The notes under the pieces are model-generated. The model was not told where the DNA came from. It did no database searches and saw only the letters and a program-made list of their open reading frames with translations. 64,000 nt of DNA, from positions 38,310,585 to 38,374,584 of the forward strand of contig CM055102.1 in assembly GCA_029204225.1 (NCBI GenBank), read 5' to 3'. Origin of the DNA: Diphasiastrum complanatum. Taxonomy: Eukaryota > Streptophyta > Lycopodiopsida > Lycopodiales > Lycopodiaceae. Positions 1 through 11,060 of this stretch are shown piece after piece; the stretch's first letter is position 1; the number at the start of each line of letters is the position of its first letter. The translations under genes and the position numbers were made by a program.

Positions 1-221
1 CTTTTAGTTGTTAGCTTGATGGAAGTTTTGAATACTTATGTCCTTCGTAAGAGTTATATCTTTCTTACTCCTCTCTCTAGCTATGGATCCTAGCTAGCCA
101 AGCAAGTTGAAGCTATGATTGCTGCTTTTGGCCCAGGACGCTGAGTCCCTTATGTTGGCTATCAATAATCTACAGCAACAAATTCTTGATATGTAGGCAA
201 AGCATGATAGGGAGCAGTATG

Positions 222-329
222 GAGCCAGGTCATGTCACAAAGGAATGTCCAAAGAAATGGAAAAATGCTAAAGGGGCTTCATTTAGGACACCAAGTAACT
301 CTAGCATTTCTAGCATTATCATTTGCTGA
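222..329 (+). pseudogene. Retrotransposon gag relic (half zinc knuckle)
   Basis: A 35-codon open stretch reads EPGHVTKECPKKWKNAKG and then a Ser-rich tail to a TGA. The GH-(4)-C spacing is the second half of a CCHC zinc knuckle as found in LTR-retrotransposon gag; the first Cys pair is not in frame. Upstream (about 140-220) another frame has a glutamine-rich stretch that could be gag. No protease or RT follows. A short, broken relic; family unassigned. Confidence 0.35.
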
Positions 330-2576
330 GATATTTTGGTTTGTGAGCATTGCTATTTAATATGGCAATATATGGCCCCCGTGACTTGATTCGAATGAAT
401 GGACCATAAGTGGCCAAGCCGTAATAGTTTTGTTTGAATATCCTTTAGTGATGGTTGGAGAACGAGCTTTTTGGAGGCAACCATGGGCTGAAAACGTTCT
501 TGGAGGCAGGGATGGCCAGCAAGACATGAGCCTCCCTCACTGAGGGCTGAAAAAGAGCTCTTGTAGACACCAATGGACTGGAAATGCCTGCTGAAGGCAG
601 CAATGGGCAACAACAAATAATTTTCTTGGTGAAACTCTAAAAATTTCTTGGTCAACAAAGAAGATGATCTTCCTAGTTCTGAAAGTCCTCCAATGCTAGG
701 TTATGAAGATAGTGTCATAAAGCATCAATATAACAAAATCGATGACAAAACGATGAATTATATAGCCGTCTTCATTGGTAACAATCTAGAAACATTAATT
801 TCTAAGCAATAAAAATAGCTGCCGGCTCCCTACAAAATGCAATTTGAGTCCTTCAAATAACTAGAAGACCCAAAATCAGTCAACCGTAGAATGAACAGGA
901 GAGCTCATACTTTCAAGAGGACCTTAAGGGTTAGGGAGCTAACAAATAGGGTTAGGGATGACAAAACCTTTTCCCAAGTTGGTCGGGGATACTCAAAATA
1001 ATGTGAGAAAAAAAGCATATGAACCATGTGACTATAAATAATATATGAGACTATATGTCGATTAATGTTTAAAGGCCCAAGTAAAGTACCTGGTTCGTGT
1101 TTACAAATATGACCATAACTGCCATAAAATAGCATTATTATGTTGACGATTCTTTTTGTAGTATCAATGTTGCACACTTGCTTGCTTTGTTGGTTGTTCT
1201 GTGCATGTATATGCAGTTTTGCCATTATTCAGTATGTTGGGCTACACCTCCATGTTTGTTTGTGCTCGTGGTCTACATGCCTAGCTCATGGTCTATTTAT
1301 TTTTATTTGCCAACATCTTATCCTTTGAGAACTAGGTTATGGCACTGGTTAAGCCATGATGGGTTAGCTGGTCTTTTCATGTATCATTCTAGCTCATCCC
1401 GAATAGCCTAAAAGAGTATTCATATTTCATTCAGCAGCCATCTATGACAGTGCCAATTTTACGACTTCCATTTTCAGTTTAAATATTCTCTGACATTTAC
1501 GTTTGTGTGGCATATTCAGCATGTGTCCTTAGACTCTTTGTTTATCTCTCCAACAACATCGACATCTTTTTCAGCATGGCCATGTTTTTGGCATATACTT
1601 TTACTTTTAACGGTATTATCAAACATTGAGAATATGTGTTTGTGAGTAAGGTGAGCTTTGGACATGTATTTAGGCATTTATTGATGGTCTATTGTACCAG
1701 GGGCCTCCTTCATCATTCAGTTCCTCAAAGCGCTACTTTATTGAATTGTTCCATTTATCAGCGTGCCTCATTCTAGATGGCCTTGATAAGTATAACATAT
1801 GTTTTCTCCTATCATTCTAGTCATTGATGATTCTAGCGATTTAGAGATTTTTCAAGGGAGAACTTTGTGGCATTGTTCTTTTGTAGGAGTCCCTGTCTTG
1901 ATATCTTATTTGTAGAATGATATTGAATTCATAGTTTATTGTTGTAATCTATGCTCTCGTACATGATCTTGTGTGAATGTGTTCTTAACTTTCAGTAAGA
2001 TTACTAGTGTGTCTGGAACTTTCAATCAATGCAATATTTTAGGCAACTAGTACGTTTGAAACTTTCATTCAATGCAACATCCTAGGAATATTGAGGTGTG
2101 ACCTCCTTAGATTCCAGGAGTGAATGAAGGAAATTTGAATAAGTCAACATAGAACCATTTGGTTTATGCTTTCTAGTGTGCGATTACCTTAAAGCGATTA
2201 ACTAGGCATATACATTACAATGGGCATTGGGATCAAACTCGACAGAAGTTGATCAAGATAAATAATTGGAGCTAGAGCTTAGTGTCAAACTTTTAAAAGT
2301 TATTCCAACTTTTGATCATGTTTGGGTTCACTTCTACACCTTGGAAATTTTTCAAAGTGCATGAGATGATTTGATTGGAGCATCTTGGTATTGGTAGTGT
2401 TGAAACCTTCTTTAATATGAATAGTTTTGTTCTAATTTTACGTTGTGTTCAATTGTGAGGATGAGAATCGCTTTGAGAAAATGATGGCTAACTTTTATTT
2501 TTGAGTTCCATAATAGCAGTTTATCTTAAGGCTTTTTCTTCTTGTTATCACTCTGACAACAGTTTTTGTATGCTAG
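330..2576. other. Non-coding stretch upstream of the ABCI10-like exons
   Basis: No convincing coding region. Short imperfect repeats (variants of cttggaggca and gggctgaaaa) occur at about 465-600. Part of this must be the intron that ends at the AG at 2575-2576. I looked for the preceding ABC exon (Walker A, Q-loop followed by NPDHQ) and did not find it, so the intron may reach beyond the left edge. Confidence 0.5.
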
Positions 2577-2702
2577 GTGGTCATGCCTACTGCAGAAGCA
2601 GATGTTGCCTTTGGTCTGGGATGCTTCAACTTACCTGAAGATGAAGTAAAAGAAAGGGTGTATAAGTCTCTTGAGGCTGTTGGAATGTCAATGTATTCAC
2701 AG
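2577..2702 (+). CDS. ABCI10: ABCI10-like exon A (block after the Q-loop)
   Basis: Acceptor ...tgctag|GTGGTC and donor ...TCACAG|gttttc give 42 codons from [10 protein letters not shown] to SMYSQ. The exon is phase 0 at both ends. It begins directly after the point where the family has the Q-loop NPDHQ. Confidence 0.85.
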
Positions 2703-5700
2703 GTTTTCACATATTTCTATTTGTTGTTGGATGTTCATGTTGTCAAATTCTTTAACTCGTTCTCTTAAAATGAGGTGACTTGTATGTGGCCTATGCTAGC
2801 TTAAAAAAGCCACCAACTAGATAATCTTAAGAGTTGAGGCAACTATGGTACTTTACAGTTGATGTGCTATTTGTAACTAAGAAACGGAAATTCACCTTAA
2901 GCAGATCTATCGGTCTCAAGAAGTGAATACTTGATATGGTAGATGCACTCATTAACCCAAAAATGGGTGCTCTCAGTTGTGCTACTACAAGAATAGGGCA
3001 GTTGATCTGAATTGCTGATCAACATGACCTTCCTTCAAGAGATGAGAGATATTCCTTTGGAGAAGATGAGAGACAAAATGAGGAAAACTTCAACTTGAGT
3101 GACAACAAAGGAGGGCAAGAGGAAAATGTAGCTTGACATGGGAGAATTGTCAGAATTTGTGATACAAATTCTACATGGAGTTACTAGTCCTATTAGCACT
3201 CACACAAACCAAGCATAGAGATTAAAGAGAATTCAGATTATAGTATTAGCACTCACACAAACCAAGCATAGAGATTGAAGAGAATTCAGATTATAGGAGA
3301 ATTGAGCAAAGCTCTAAAACACTGGAATGAATTGTGGTGGGGCGCCAACCTACATATATACTTTCTCTAATCTATGTGAAAAGCTAAAAGCCTAAAGCAA
3401 ATAGCAAAAGAACAAAAGCTAATTGCTAAAATTACTACCTATATTGGGTAAAGACCCAAGATATGTTTCTAAGTAGTAAAATAGATCCTAATCTAGTAGT
3501 AGTGCACCCACCTACACGCATAAGCAATAAAAAATGAATATTCTATAAATAGTAATGGCCCCTATAATAGCACGCAGGCATGGCCAAACTATCATTAAGG
3601 GGTATCAAATAAACATTAATTCCTAACAAGAATGAGGGATAGGTGTGTAGGTATAGCACTACAATGTTTAAGCATATGGCTGTCTACTTTGAATATCCTA
3701 TGTGAGTTATGATCAAAATCTCAGGTGTTGAATCAATGAAGCATAAAAGACAACAATAGACTAAAGCCCTACAAGCAATAGACAAGACAATAGGTTCTCC
3801 CACGAAGAGCCCAAGCAATACCAACCAATAATCTGAAAAATGAGTGTACAAATGCCCCTATAAATACCCTACCAATGAACCCTAAAATAGGAATTCAAAA
3901 GTAAAGGGAGGCAAAATGTGGAGGGAAAATAGTGCGCCCTCCTACGGGCCCCCACTCCACATATAACCATATAATAAGGGCCCAAGGCCAGTCAATGTCA
4001 TAAAAAAGGACCCAGTGCGGGTCATAAGCATATAAAAAGGCTCTGGGGCCTGTACATGACTAATATAAAATGCATAACCAGAAATATACATAACCAATAG
4101 TAAATGTAAAGAGGCCTGCGGAATATATGCAGAGTAGCCCAGCAGGCCTGTATCCTGTAGTTCGTAACTCTCCCTGGCTATAAAGAACATTGCCCCCAAT
4201 GTAGGCAAAATAAGATAAGAACCAGTGCCAGAGTAAAATACTGCATCAAGATATCCCATCTGAGAAAGGAACATCAAGAGAAGCCGGAGCATCCCGAGAA
4301 GCAATGGTAGCTGCAAGTGATCGAGCCTGATCAGCCAGGATAGGGGTATGATAAAAAACATCAATGGGCTCCCAAGTAGCCTCCTCAATAGGACGACCAT
4401 CCCACTGGACCAAAAACTGAACCTGCCGATGGCGATGACTATGCAATAAGCGCACCTGTAAAATAGCAGCTGGCAGGAATGGAAAAAGCTCTGGATCTGT
4501 AGGAAATGAGGAATCTCGAGGAGATCATCCTCAATAGCAGCACGTAATAAACTGACATGAAAGATATCACAAGCCCGAGTAACAGCAGGTAACTCAGGAC
4601 GATATGTAACTGGACTGAGGCGCTCAAGAATCTGAAAAGGCCCATAATAGCACGACGCAAGCTTCTCAGTAGAAGCAAGACCCTGTACAAAACGATGGCG
4701 AGCAGAGCGTAACCGGAGAAAAATAGTATCTCCCTCTGCAAACTCAACATGGCGTCGATGACGATCAACAATGGTCTTGTACCGCTGCTGAATATGTTGT
4801 AAATGAGTAGCAGCTCTAGTAATAATCTCCCGAGCACTCGAAAGATAAGATGAAATAGTAACAGGTGCATCATCTGGAGGAGCAGGTATACCGGGTAGAA
4901 CTGGTGAGTATCCATGAGCAAGCAGGAAAGGAGAAACACCTGTGCTGGAACTAACAGAACTGTTATAACTATACTCAGCCAAACATAAATGCTGATCCCA
5001 ATCACGACCAGAAGGAGAAACATAATGTCGTAAATAATCCTCCAATACCCGGTTAATAACCTCAGACTGACCATCCCTTTGTGGTGAGGCTGGTCAATTA
5101 GTGCTTCTCACCCTAAATTTGTAACATGAACCCTTCTTTCAGCATATGCATAAAAGTGTGTCAAACCCCTACACAGTTATTGGACCATAACTAAGTCAAA
5201 GGATATTCAATTTGGCCACAATTACAATTTGACAAAAGTTGCCTCAATTTTGCCAAATTTTCTGATTAAAACAAATTAGAGTTTTCTAAATTAGGTAGAG
5301 TCAAACAAAAAATACCCAAATCGTCCACATGGTAAATTTCAGCACTTGATCTAGGAAACTCCGAGTGGTCATATCTATCTTACACAACTCAAAACCAAAT
5401 GTTTCTCAATACGTTGTTAAGGTCACATAGTTACGGACTACAGGATACAGGCCTACTGGGCTACTCTGCATATATTCCGCTGGCCTCTTTACATTTACTG
5501 TTGGTTATGTATATTTCTGGTTACGCATTTTATATTAGTCATGTACAGGCCCCAGAGCCTTTTTATATGCTTATGACCCGCACTGGGTCCTTTTTTATGA
5601 CATTGACTGGCCTTGGGCCCTTATCATATGGTTATATGTGGAGTGGGGGCCCGTAGGAGGGCGCACTATTTTCCCTCCACATTTTGCCTCCCTTTACTTT

Positions 5701-7933
5701 TGAATTCCTATTTTAGGGTTCATTGGTAAGGTATTTATAGGGGCATTTGTACACTCATTTTTCAGATTATTGATTGGTATTGCTTGGGCTCTTTGTGGGA
5801 GAACCTATTGTCTTGTCTATTGCTTGTAGGGCTTTAGTCTATTGCTGTCTTTTATGCTTCATTGATTCAACACCTGAGATTTTGATCATAACTTGGTATC
5901 AGAGCACTTTCCTGATTGCTGAATTTCAGATCTGATTTTCTGATTGGGTTCCCATTTTCCTTGCTGATTTTCCAGTTGCTCATTTTGCCACTCTTGCATC
6001 TCCTTTGAATGCTCTGTTGAAAAAGGAAACTTCGTTTGCTTGGACTCCCGCATGTCAGTTAGCTTTTGATACTTTGAAGATTAAGCTTACCACTGCTCCT
6101 GTTTTATGTCTTCCAGATTTTTCCCAGCGTTTTGCTGTTGAGACTGATGCTAGTTCCACAGGATTAGGTGCTTTGTTACGTCAGTGTCAGTGTGTTATTG
6201 CATATGAATCCCGTCGTCTTCGTTCGTATGAGCAGCGCTATTCCACTCATGAAAAAGAGTTGCTTGCTATCATTTTTGCTTTAAAGAAGTGGCGTATCGT
6301 GTTCCGTTTGATGTTTTTACTGATCACCAGTCACTTCGTTATTTGTATACACAAAAGGATCTTAGTGATCGTCAGTACCGTTGGCTTCAGTTTTTACAGT
6401 CCTTTCATTTTGATATTCATTATAAGCCTGGTAAAAGTAACGCTGTTGTTGATGCTTTGTCTCGTTTACCTGCTCTTACTTAGTCTTGTTACGTCTCCCC
6501 ACTCTTGGTATGATGATCTTCCTCAGGCTTATGCCACATGTCCAGACTTTCATGATATTATGTCGTCTGCCTCTCGTCCTTCCTCTCACCCTCACCAAGT
6601 TTATTCCATTGTTAATCATCGTTTGTTTCACTATGGTTCGTTATGTATTCCCAGCACTCTCGACATACGTCCATAGCTCCTTGATGCCCATTCCTCTCCT
6701 GTTGGTGGCCATTTTGGTTTTCAAAAGTCCTTGTAAAGAACATTTTTATTGGCCTTCCATGAAGCGTGAGCTTTCCCACCTTATTCATACTTGTGATTTT
6801 TGCCTTCGTAACAAGTATTCCCGTGAAAAACCTGCCGGTCTCCTTCAAAGTTGGCCTGTAACCCCCAATCTTTCCTGTTTCTTGCCTATAGGGCTTCTTT
6901 CCAATTCTCGTTGACTTTCAAAATTGTGTATTTACGCCTGAGTGCCTGTTTTCAGACTTTAACAACATTCTGTCAAGTAACAAGCAAGTATATTACTTCC
7001 AAGTGTCAGAAAAGCATGAATGCTAGTTAACAGACATCAAGTTGAAACAGTAGAAGAGAAAGATAACACATGAGGATATGAACTCGAAGTGAGTGAGAAA
7101 GTGATGGCGTGCAACTTTAGGCCAACATGTATCTATCCAAAAGCCCACACATTCAGGGAAGTAATGCTCGCCAAGTCAAGAACGGGTGCAACTGGCCTCC
7201 ACTTGCATGTTGGCAGCTAAGAACAGACATAGAGAATACTAGAAAAGGTTCAAGCATGTCAGTTTGAAAAATTGAATTTTATACCTTCTGCAGTCTTTAA
7301 AATCTCCTCTTTGGATCTTATTAGCTTCTCAATAAAGGTATGCTCTGTTGAAGCTGTTTGTGTGATGGGCTTGAAAACTGCTGAGTAATTGCAGCGACCA
7401 ATTCAAACCTTGAGTGGTGGCCAAAAGCAAAGGGTTGCAATTGCTGGGGCTTTGGCAGAGGCTAGTCAAGTCCTTCTACTCGATGAGCTGACAACTTTCC
7501 TTGACGAGTCTGATCAGGTAATGCATTCACAATACATGAAAGCAGCACACTTTTGAATGTTGTAGAATGAAGGAATGAGCACATTCCAATAAGAGAATTA
7601 GGGTTAGAAGCTTTTCACATCCTAGTATGCCAGAATTCCTTTCATGACAGCTTATGATGAATTAATGTCTCTAGCAAAAGGCTTGTTCTTATCTGAAAAA
7701 CTCTGACATCTGATCCCATTTTATCAAAACAGAAAAGTGTTCTAGAAGCTGTTCAGAAAGCGGTGCATGGATCCAAGCTAGTCACAGCACTGTGGGTTAC
7801 ACATCGGCTTGAAGAACTTGAGTATGCAGATGGTGCAGTCTATATGGAAAATGGGAGGGTTATCCTGTCTGGGAATGTGAGTAGAGTGAGGAGGTACATC
7901 CAGAGACAGAAAAATAAAACCATCGAATGGTGA
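2577..7933 (+). CDS. ABCI10: ABC transporter I family ATPase, ABCI10-like (3' part, three exons)
   Basis: ATP-binding subunit resembling the ATPase of bacterial energy-coupling-factor importers. The plant member, ABCI10, is plastid-targeted and is thought to work with ABCI11 and ABCI12 at the chloroplast envelope (family knowledge). Coding exons are 2577-2702 (42 codons), 7395-7517 (41 codons) and 7733-7933 (66 codons plus TGA). All junctions are phase 0 with AG/GT borders. Visible in order: the conserved block [15 protein letters not shown] after the Q-loop; the ABC signature LSGGQKQR; Walker B VLLLDEL; a D-loop-like FLDESD; and the H-loop in WVTHRLEEL. The reading frame is intact, with no stops. 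Walker A and the transit peptide are missing and should be encoded upstream. The first intron (2703-7394) holds gypsy-element DNA in two orientations. Identification rests on remembered similarity to Arabidopsis ABCI10. Confidence 0.85.
3150..3630 (-). mobile_element. LTR-like block, probable solo or partial LTR
   Basis: Read on the minus strand it starts tgttaggaattaatg near 3630, has a TATA-like gtatatatgtagg near 3350, and ends near a gtatcacaaattc stretch around 3150. This is LTR-like composition (TG start, TATA box). No second copy is in the window, so the call is tentative. Confidence 0.35.
3191..3296. repeat. 53-bp tandem duplication
   Basis: Two adjacent copies of a 53-bp unit starting tattagcactcacacaaacc (3191-3243 and 3244-3296), differing at about one position. 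Lies at the edge of an LTR-like block, so it may be an internal duplication of that LTR. Confidence 0.85.
3710..4199 (-). mobile_element. Ty3/gypsy LTR, minus orientation
   Basis: Reverse complement of the LTR at 5415-5888, with high similarity over about 450 bp and few differences. Minus-strand start tgttctttatag at 4199, end ...gatca at 3710. It directly follows the chromodomain end of pol, as a 3' LTR should. It contains a TATA-like tatttatagggg (near 3866 on the plus strand). A reading frame runs through it, but the same frame occurs in the other copy and needs no function. Confidence 0.8.
4200..5090 (-). pseudogene. Ty3/gypsy chromovirus integrase C-terminus and chromodomain
   Basis: Minus-strand pol end. 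Near 5085 it enters integrase at the [13 protein letters not shown] motif, then the [16 protein letters not shown] block and the integrase C-terminal region ([22 protein letters not shown]). Next is a linker and, in a second frame (4455-4249), a chromodomain-like block, [18 protein letters not shown] frameshift separates integrase from chromodomain. The integrase catalytic core (D, D, E) is missing because the segment stops at about 5090. A chromodomain marks the chromovirus branch of gypsy elements, whose integrases are steered to particular chromatin. Fragment, not functional. Confidence 0.85.
5415..5888 (+). mobile_element. Ty3/gypsy LTR, plus orientation
   Basis: Mirror copy of 3710-4199. 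It ends ...gatca, five bases before a tRNA-iMet-type primer binding site, so this is a 5' LTR. TATA-like tatttatagggg near 5736. The first 25 bp differ from the other copy; the rest matches closely. Confidence 0.8.
5894..5905 (+). other. Primer binding site (tRNA-iMet type)
   Basis: tggtatcagagc, the standard 3'-end complement of plant initiator Met tRNA used to prime minus-strand synthesis. Its place just after the LTR fixes the orientation of this segment. Confidence 0.85.
6005..6910 (+). pseudogene. Ty3/gypsy RNase H and N-terminal integrase fragment
   Basis: Starts within the RT/RNase H junction ([15 protein letters not shown]), then RNase H with [13 protein letters not shown] and HEKELLAI. 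A frameshift near 6290 moves to the frame with [27 protein letters not shown]. Then comes the integrase zinc-binding region, with His residues in VGGHFGF and the CDFC pair near 6800, in shifted frames with stops. Gag, protease and most of RT are missing between the primer binding site and 6005; the integrase core is missing after 6910. Together with 3710-5090 it looks like one element broken by inversion and deletion. Confidence 0.85.
7395..7517 (+). CDS. ABCI10: ABCI10-like exon B (signature and Walker B)
   Basis: Acceptor ...attgcag|CGACCA and donor GATCAG|gtaatg. The 41 codons include [19 protein letters not shown] and [16 protein letters not shown]. These are the core ABC catalytic motifs: signature, Walker B Asp and catalytic Glu. 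Confidence 0.9.
7733..7933 (+). CDS. ABCI10: ABCI10-like exon C (H-loop and C-terminus)
   Basis: Acceptor ...tcaaaacag|AAAAGT; 66 codons to TGA at 7931-7933. It carries [19 protein letters not shown] (H-loop His) and a basic tail ending KNKTIEW. Confidence 0.9.
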   Translation, partial: KSVLEAVQKAVHGSKLVTALWVTHRLEELEYADGAVYMENGRVILSGNVSRVRRYIQRQKNKTIEW

Positions 7934-8192
7934 GACCTTTTACACAAGCCAGGTGGATTTTTTGTGAAGACTTTTTCAGAGCCTTCTTAACTTGATGGAA
8001 CTAGCGTCTCACATCATCAAATGCTAGAGTACAAGGCCGAATAAGACCAGTTAAGAGCATGTAACATTCTTGTAATCCGTCCCATGATTATGTATTTCTG
8101 GAGCACGAATTCGAATGGTAAAGGTTATTTCAAAGAACATGTATAATCAGTCGTCATTGGCTGGTGAGATGAAGACCTTATTCCATTTGGAC

Positions 8193-8198
8193 AATAAA
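8193..8198 (+). terminator. ABCI10: Candidate poly(A) signal of the ABCI10-like gene
   Basis: aataaa about 260 nt after the stop codon, at a suitable distance for a plant 3' UTR. Weak on its own, as plant signals are degenerate. Confidence 0.4.
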
Positions 8199-8222
8199 GT
8201 GGTCAGATTTGTAAAATTACAA

Positions 8223-8468
8223 AACATATTCTTGTCTGTTCTTGAAAATTGTCTTTTCATGTTAAAGCATAGCTTTTAGGGGGTATAATTCTGTATAACT
8301 AGTAACTTTTGCATCTAACTTGTACAGTTTATTTCTGTGTACTGTAACATATTCTTGTCTGTTCTTGAAAATTGTCTTTTCATGTTAAAGCATAGCTTTT
8401 AGGGGGTATAATTCTGTATAACTAGTAACTTTTGCATCTAACTTGTACAGTTTGTTTCTGTGTACGGT
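8223..8468. repeat. 123-bp tandem duplication downstream of ABCI10
   Basis: Copies 8223-8345 and 8346-8468 differ at only a few positions. It lies 25 bp beyond the candidate poly(A) signal, so it may be in the 3' UTR or just past it. Confidence 0.9.
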
Positions 8469-8478
8469 TTATTTTATA

Positions 8479-9080
8479 CTAACAGTTGCAGGAACTGCCA
8501 CTGCGACTGTTGGTACAAATTGAAACAAGAGCTAAATTTAGACATGTCATTCTGTTTTGACTGGCCTCACAAATTGCCATGGACCACTTGAACAGGCTTG
8601 CCTTGGCAAGGTTAGAAAGGGCCCTTTTCACCATTGTCGGATTGCAGTGGATTTTATCCCTCCCAAGTCCATAAAAGATTATCATCCTTTCATGATGCTT
8701 AACAACACCCACAAAATCGTCCAAATACAAAATCTTTTCCCAAGGATTATGTGACATGCTTTGGTTGTCAAGGCAAAAATATAGAGGGTCCACTCACGAC
8801 CACTGGAACAATTGTCAATCGAAACATAAGATTCTCTTAAGACCAGAGAGATTGCTAAAGGCAAAGGACCGTTACACACAAGGCTCAAAAAGCTTGCTCA
8901 TGCCTATAACATTGATATTTCCTTTGTTGTTATGAATAATTTTTAAGAAGAGGAAGCTTATTTTACCCTTTTGTAGAATGATTTTCATCACGTGGAATGT
9001 TATGGCCTGAACTTATCAGGTTGGCAACAAAGTCTGATCATCTATGTACTTATCCTAGAGTTAACTTGATATTGTACTTC
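8479..9080. other. Unassigned stretch with short open frames
   Basis: Overlapping frames of 65-104 codons on both strands at 8479-8890, none with a motif I recognise. The rest is AT-rich. Could be an old retroelement fragment. Confidence 0.3.
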
Positions 9081-9081
9081 A

Positions 9082-9311
9082 AGAAACCAAGTGACCAAAA
9101 ACCTTGAGCATTGTCTTATCATTCACTCTGCACCTGTTTTTTTATTATGCATCCTACATAGGTTGTTTTTTAGTCTATGTAGGATCTCGTACCAAGAAAT
9201 AAGCGTCAGGTTACTAGCTTATGTGCCTTGGGCAGGAGTAGTAGCATAATAAAAAACAGGTGCAAAGTGAATGATAAGACAATGCTCAAGGATTTTGGTC
9301 ACTAGGTTCTA
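9082..9311. mobile_element. MITE-like foldback element with about 60-bp terminal inverted repeats
   Basis: Left arm 9082-9149 and right arm 9244-9311 are inverted copies (outer part agtgaccaaaa / ttttggtcact, inner part cacctgttttttta / taaaaaacaggtg). A second, inner hairpin sits in the loop (atcctacatag at 9151-9161 and ctatgtaggat at 9175-9185). About 230 bp with no coding capacity: a non-autonomous DNA transposon (MITE) shape. A target-site duplication is not clear. Confidence 0.7.
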
Positions 9312-10205
9312 GTTATTTTTGAAAAGTCAGGCTTCGCTTTTGTCGTTTTCAATCTTTATGATTCCTTTTGTGTTGTAAATCATATTCATTTCAGGGGTTC
9401 CTACAAATCAAGAAGATTTTTTCTTGAAGCGGTCATCGTTCAGGTCATTAGATGAGTTCCAATCAGAAGATTGTTGATTTGAGCAAATTCTTTGGCACAC
9501 ATTTTGTCAAGACGAGGAGAGGGGGAGATGGTGCTTGAGACCCTCACTTTGTTAAAAAAGAAAACACAATCTTATAACCATATTCATGAAAATTCCAATG
9601 TAAGATCATGGAAATGTTTCTCTCTCGCTTGACTAACAAGTCTTGAATTTCAACAGCTGAAATGTTGATTAAAAGGTCTGAGAACAAGCTTCACCACATG
9701 GGATGCCAGAATTCAATGTTCCCAAGATGTTGGAATCGATAGCCAGCTAGGATCACGTTAAAGTTGGAATCCGACACTATGCTGTATTTTCAATGGGCAA
9801 AGAGCCCAAAATAATTGTTGTTGGGTTGACATACATTTAATGTCAAATTCCAATGAATATTCATATTCAATAATGGATTCTAATGGATATATAGTAATGT
9901 CAAATTCCAACAATTTTCAACAGAAAGTAAACGTAAATAAAAATTATAAATTCTTGCAATAACAATGCAATAGACAAAGGACAACTATGTCTGATTCCTT
10001 TCGGATAGTTTCCTACTGCAATATCAAAAGAAGTAACACCACTTTGGTTTGTCAATGGAGTTTTCTAGATCTGTTTTATTACAATTTTCAAACAATTATA
10101 TTCTAGAGTTGCATCTATTGCTATAGGACTATCTTAAATATTATCCAAAATATTTCTAACCCCTACAAAACGAAATTGCTCAACATCAATGTATTTTGTC
10201 AGGAT
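9312..10205. other. AT-rich spacer, no gene recognised
   Basis: Nothing supportable. Several short near-repeats of caattccaa / gtcaaattccaa type occur around 9840-9920. Confidence 0.5.
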
Positions 10206-10207
10206 AG

Positions 10208-10665
10208 GATTTACTCTTGCAATAGCCTTCATCATGACTTTATATTGTTTTTTTAGCATAGTAAGCAATCACAAATATTTAACTTCATTCAATATTCTTT
10301 CTTCAAAGACTAGAATGATTTAAGTATTTGAATACATTCTCATCAATATATTCACATCTCATAATTGATTTCAATAGTTGTAATATGTTTGGTATGGACC
10401 GGCAAGCTTTACAAAACAACCATCTAGCCTAGGAGTCTTATCTTTACTCTTGCAACAGCCTTCATCATGACGTTATATTGGTTTTTTTAGCTAGTAAGCA
10501 ATCACAAATATTTAACTTCATTCGATATCCTTTCTTCAAAGACTAGAATGATTGAAGTATTTGAATACATTCTCATCAATAGATTCACATCTCATAATTG
10601 CTTTCATTAGTTGTAATGGACCAACAAGCTTTACAAAACAACCATCAAGCCTAGGAGTCTTATTT
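10208..10665. repeat. 233-bp tandem duplication
   Basis: Copies 10208-10440 and 10441-10665 begin ttactcttgcaa(t/c)agcc and share roughly 90% identity with small indels. A 112-codon plus-strand frame starts in the second copy (10552-10890), but it has no recognisable domain and is broken in the first copy. Confidence 0.85.
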
Positions 10666-11060
10666 GTCTTCAAAAGATTCTTTTTCCAAAAGGGGCACAC
10701 AAAACATGGCACTCTCCATTGCATTAAGTCTCTTGTCAATGTTACAATGAGCAACTACCCACTTAAAGTCCACCTCTATGGCTTTAAAAAATTCAAAGTA
10801 GAAAGAAATAGATCATCTTTTAATCACCTGAAAGTTTGTGGAAAAGAAATTGATGTTCCTAGTAAATTCTTGACATTCTCATTGCTTTGACTTTTAGAAA
10901 AAAAGGGAGTTGAAAAATGCTATCCTTGGCCCAAAGAATTTTTTTTTTCCTCGAAGATTGTTAATCTTGGATTAAAGGCTTTTTACAAAAAAAAGTACAT
11001 GTAATAAAAGAAAAATCAAAGAAGCATAAGTTTATCAGCCTCCTTGAAAACATAGAATTA

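Larger units (their letters stand above)
2703..7394 (+). other. 4.7-kb intron of the ABCI10-like gene, loaded with retroelements
   Basis: Donor gttttc and acceptor ...aattgcag. From left to right it holds a 53-bp duplication (3191-3296), an LTR-like block (about 3150-3630), a gypsy 3' segment on the minus strand (3710-5090), about 325 bp of non-element sequence, and a gypsy 5' segment on the plus strand (5415-6910). The rest (2703-3150, 6911-7394) is ordinary AT-rich intron. The flanking exons are undamaged, so the gene plausibly still splices across it. Confidence 0.75.

Noticed and set aside
4246-4455. Small separate chromodomain gene
   Set aside because: It continues the gypsy integrase frame after a frameshift and is followed by the element's LTR.
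10552-10890. 112-codon plus frame as a gene
   Set aside because: Starts inside a tandem duplication; the equivalent first copy is broken and there is no domain.
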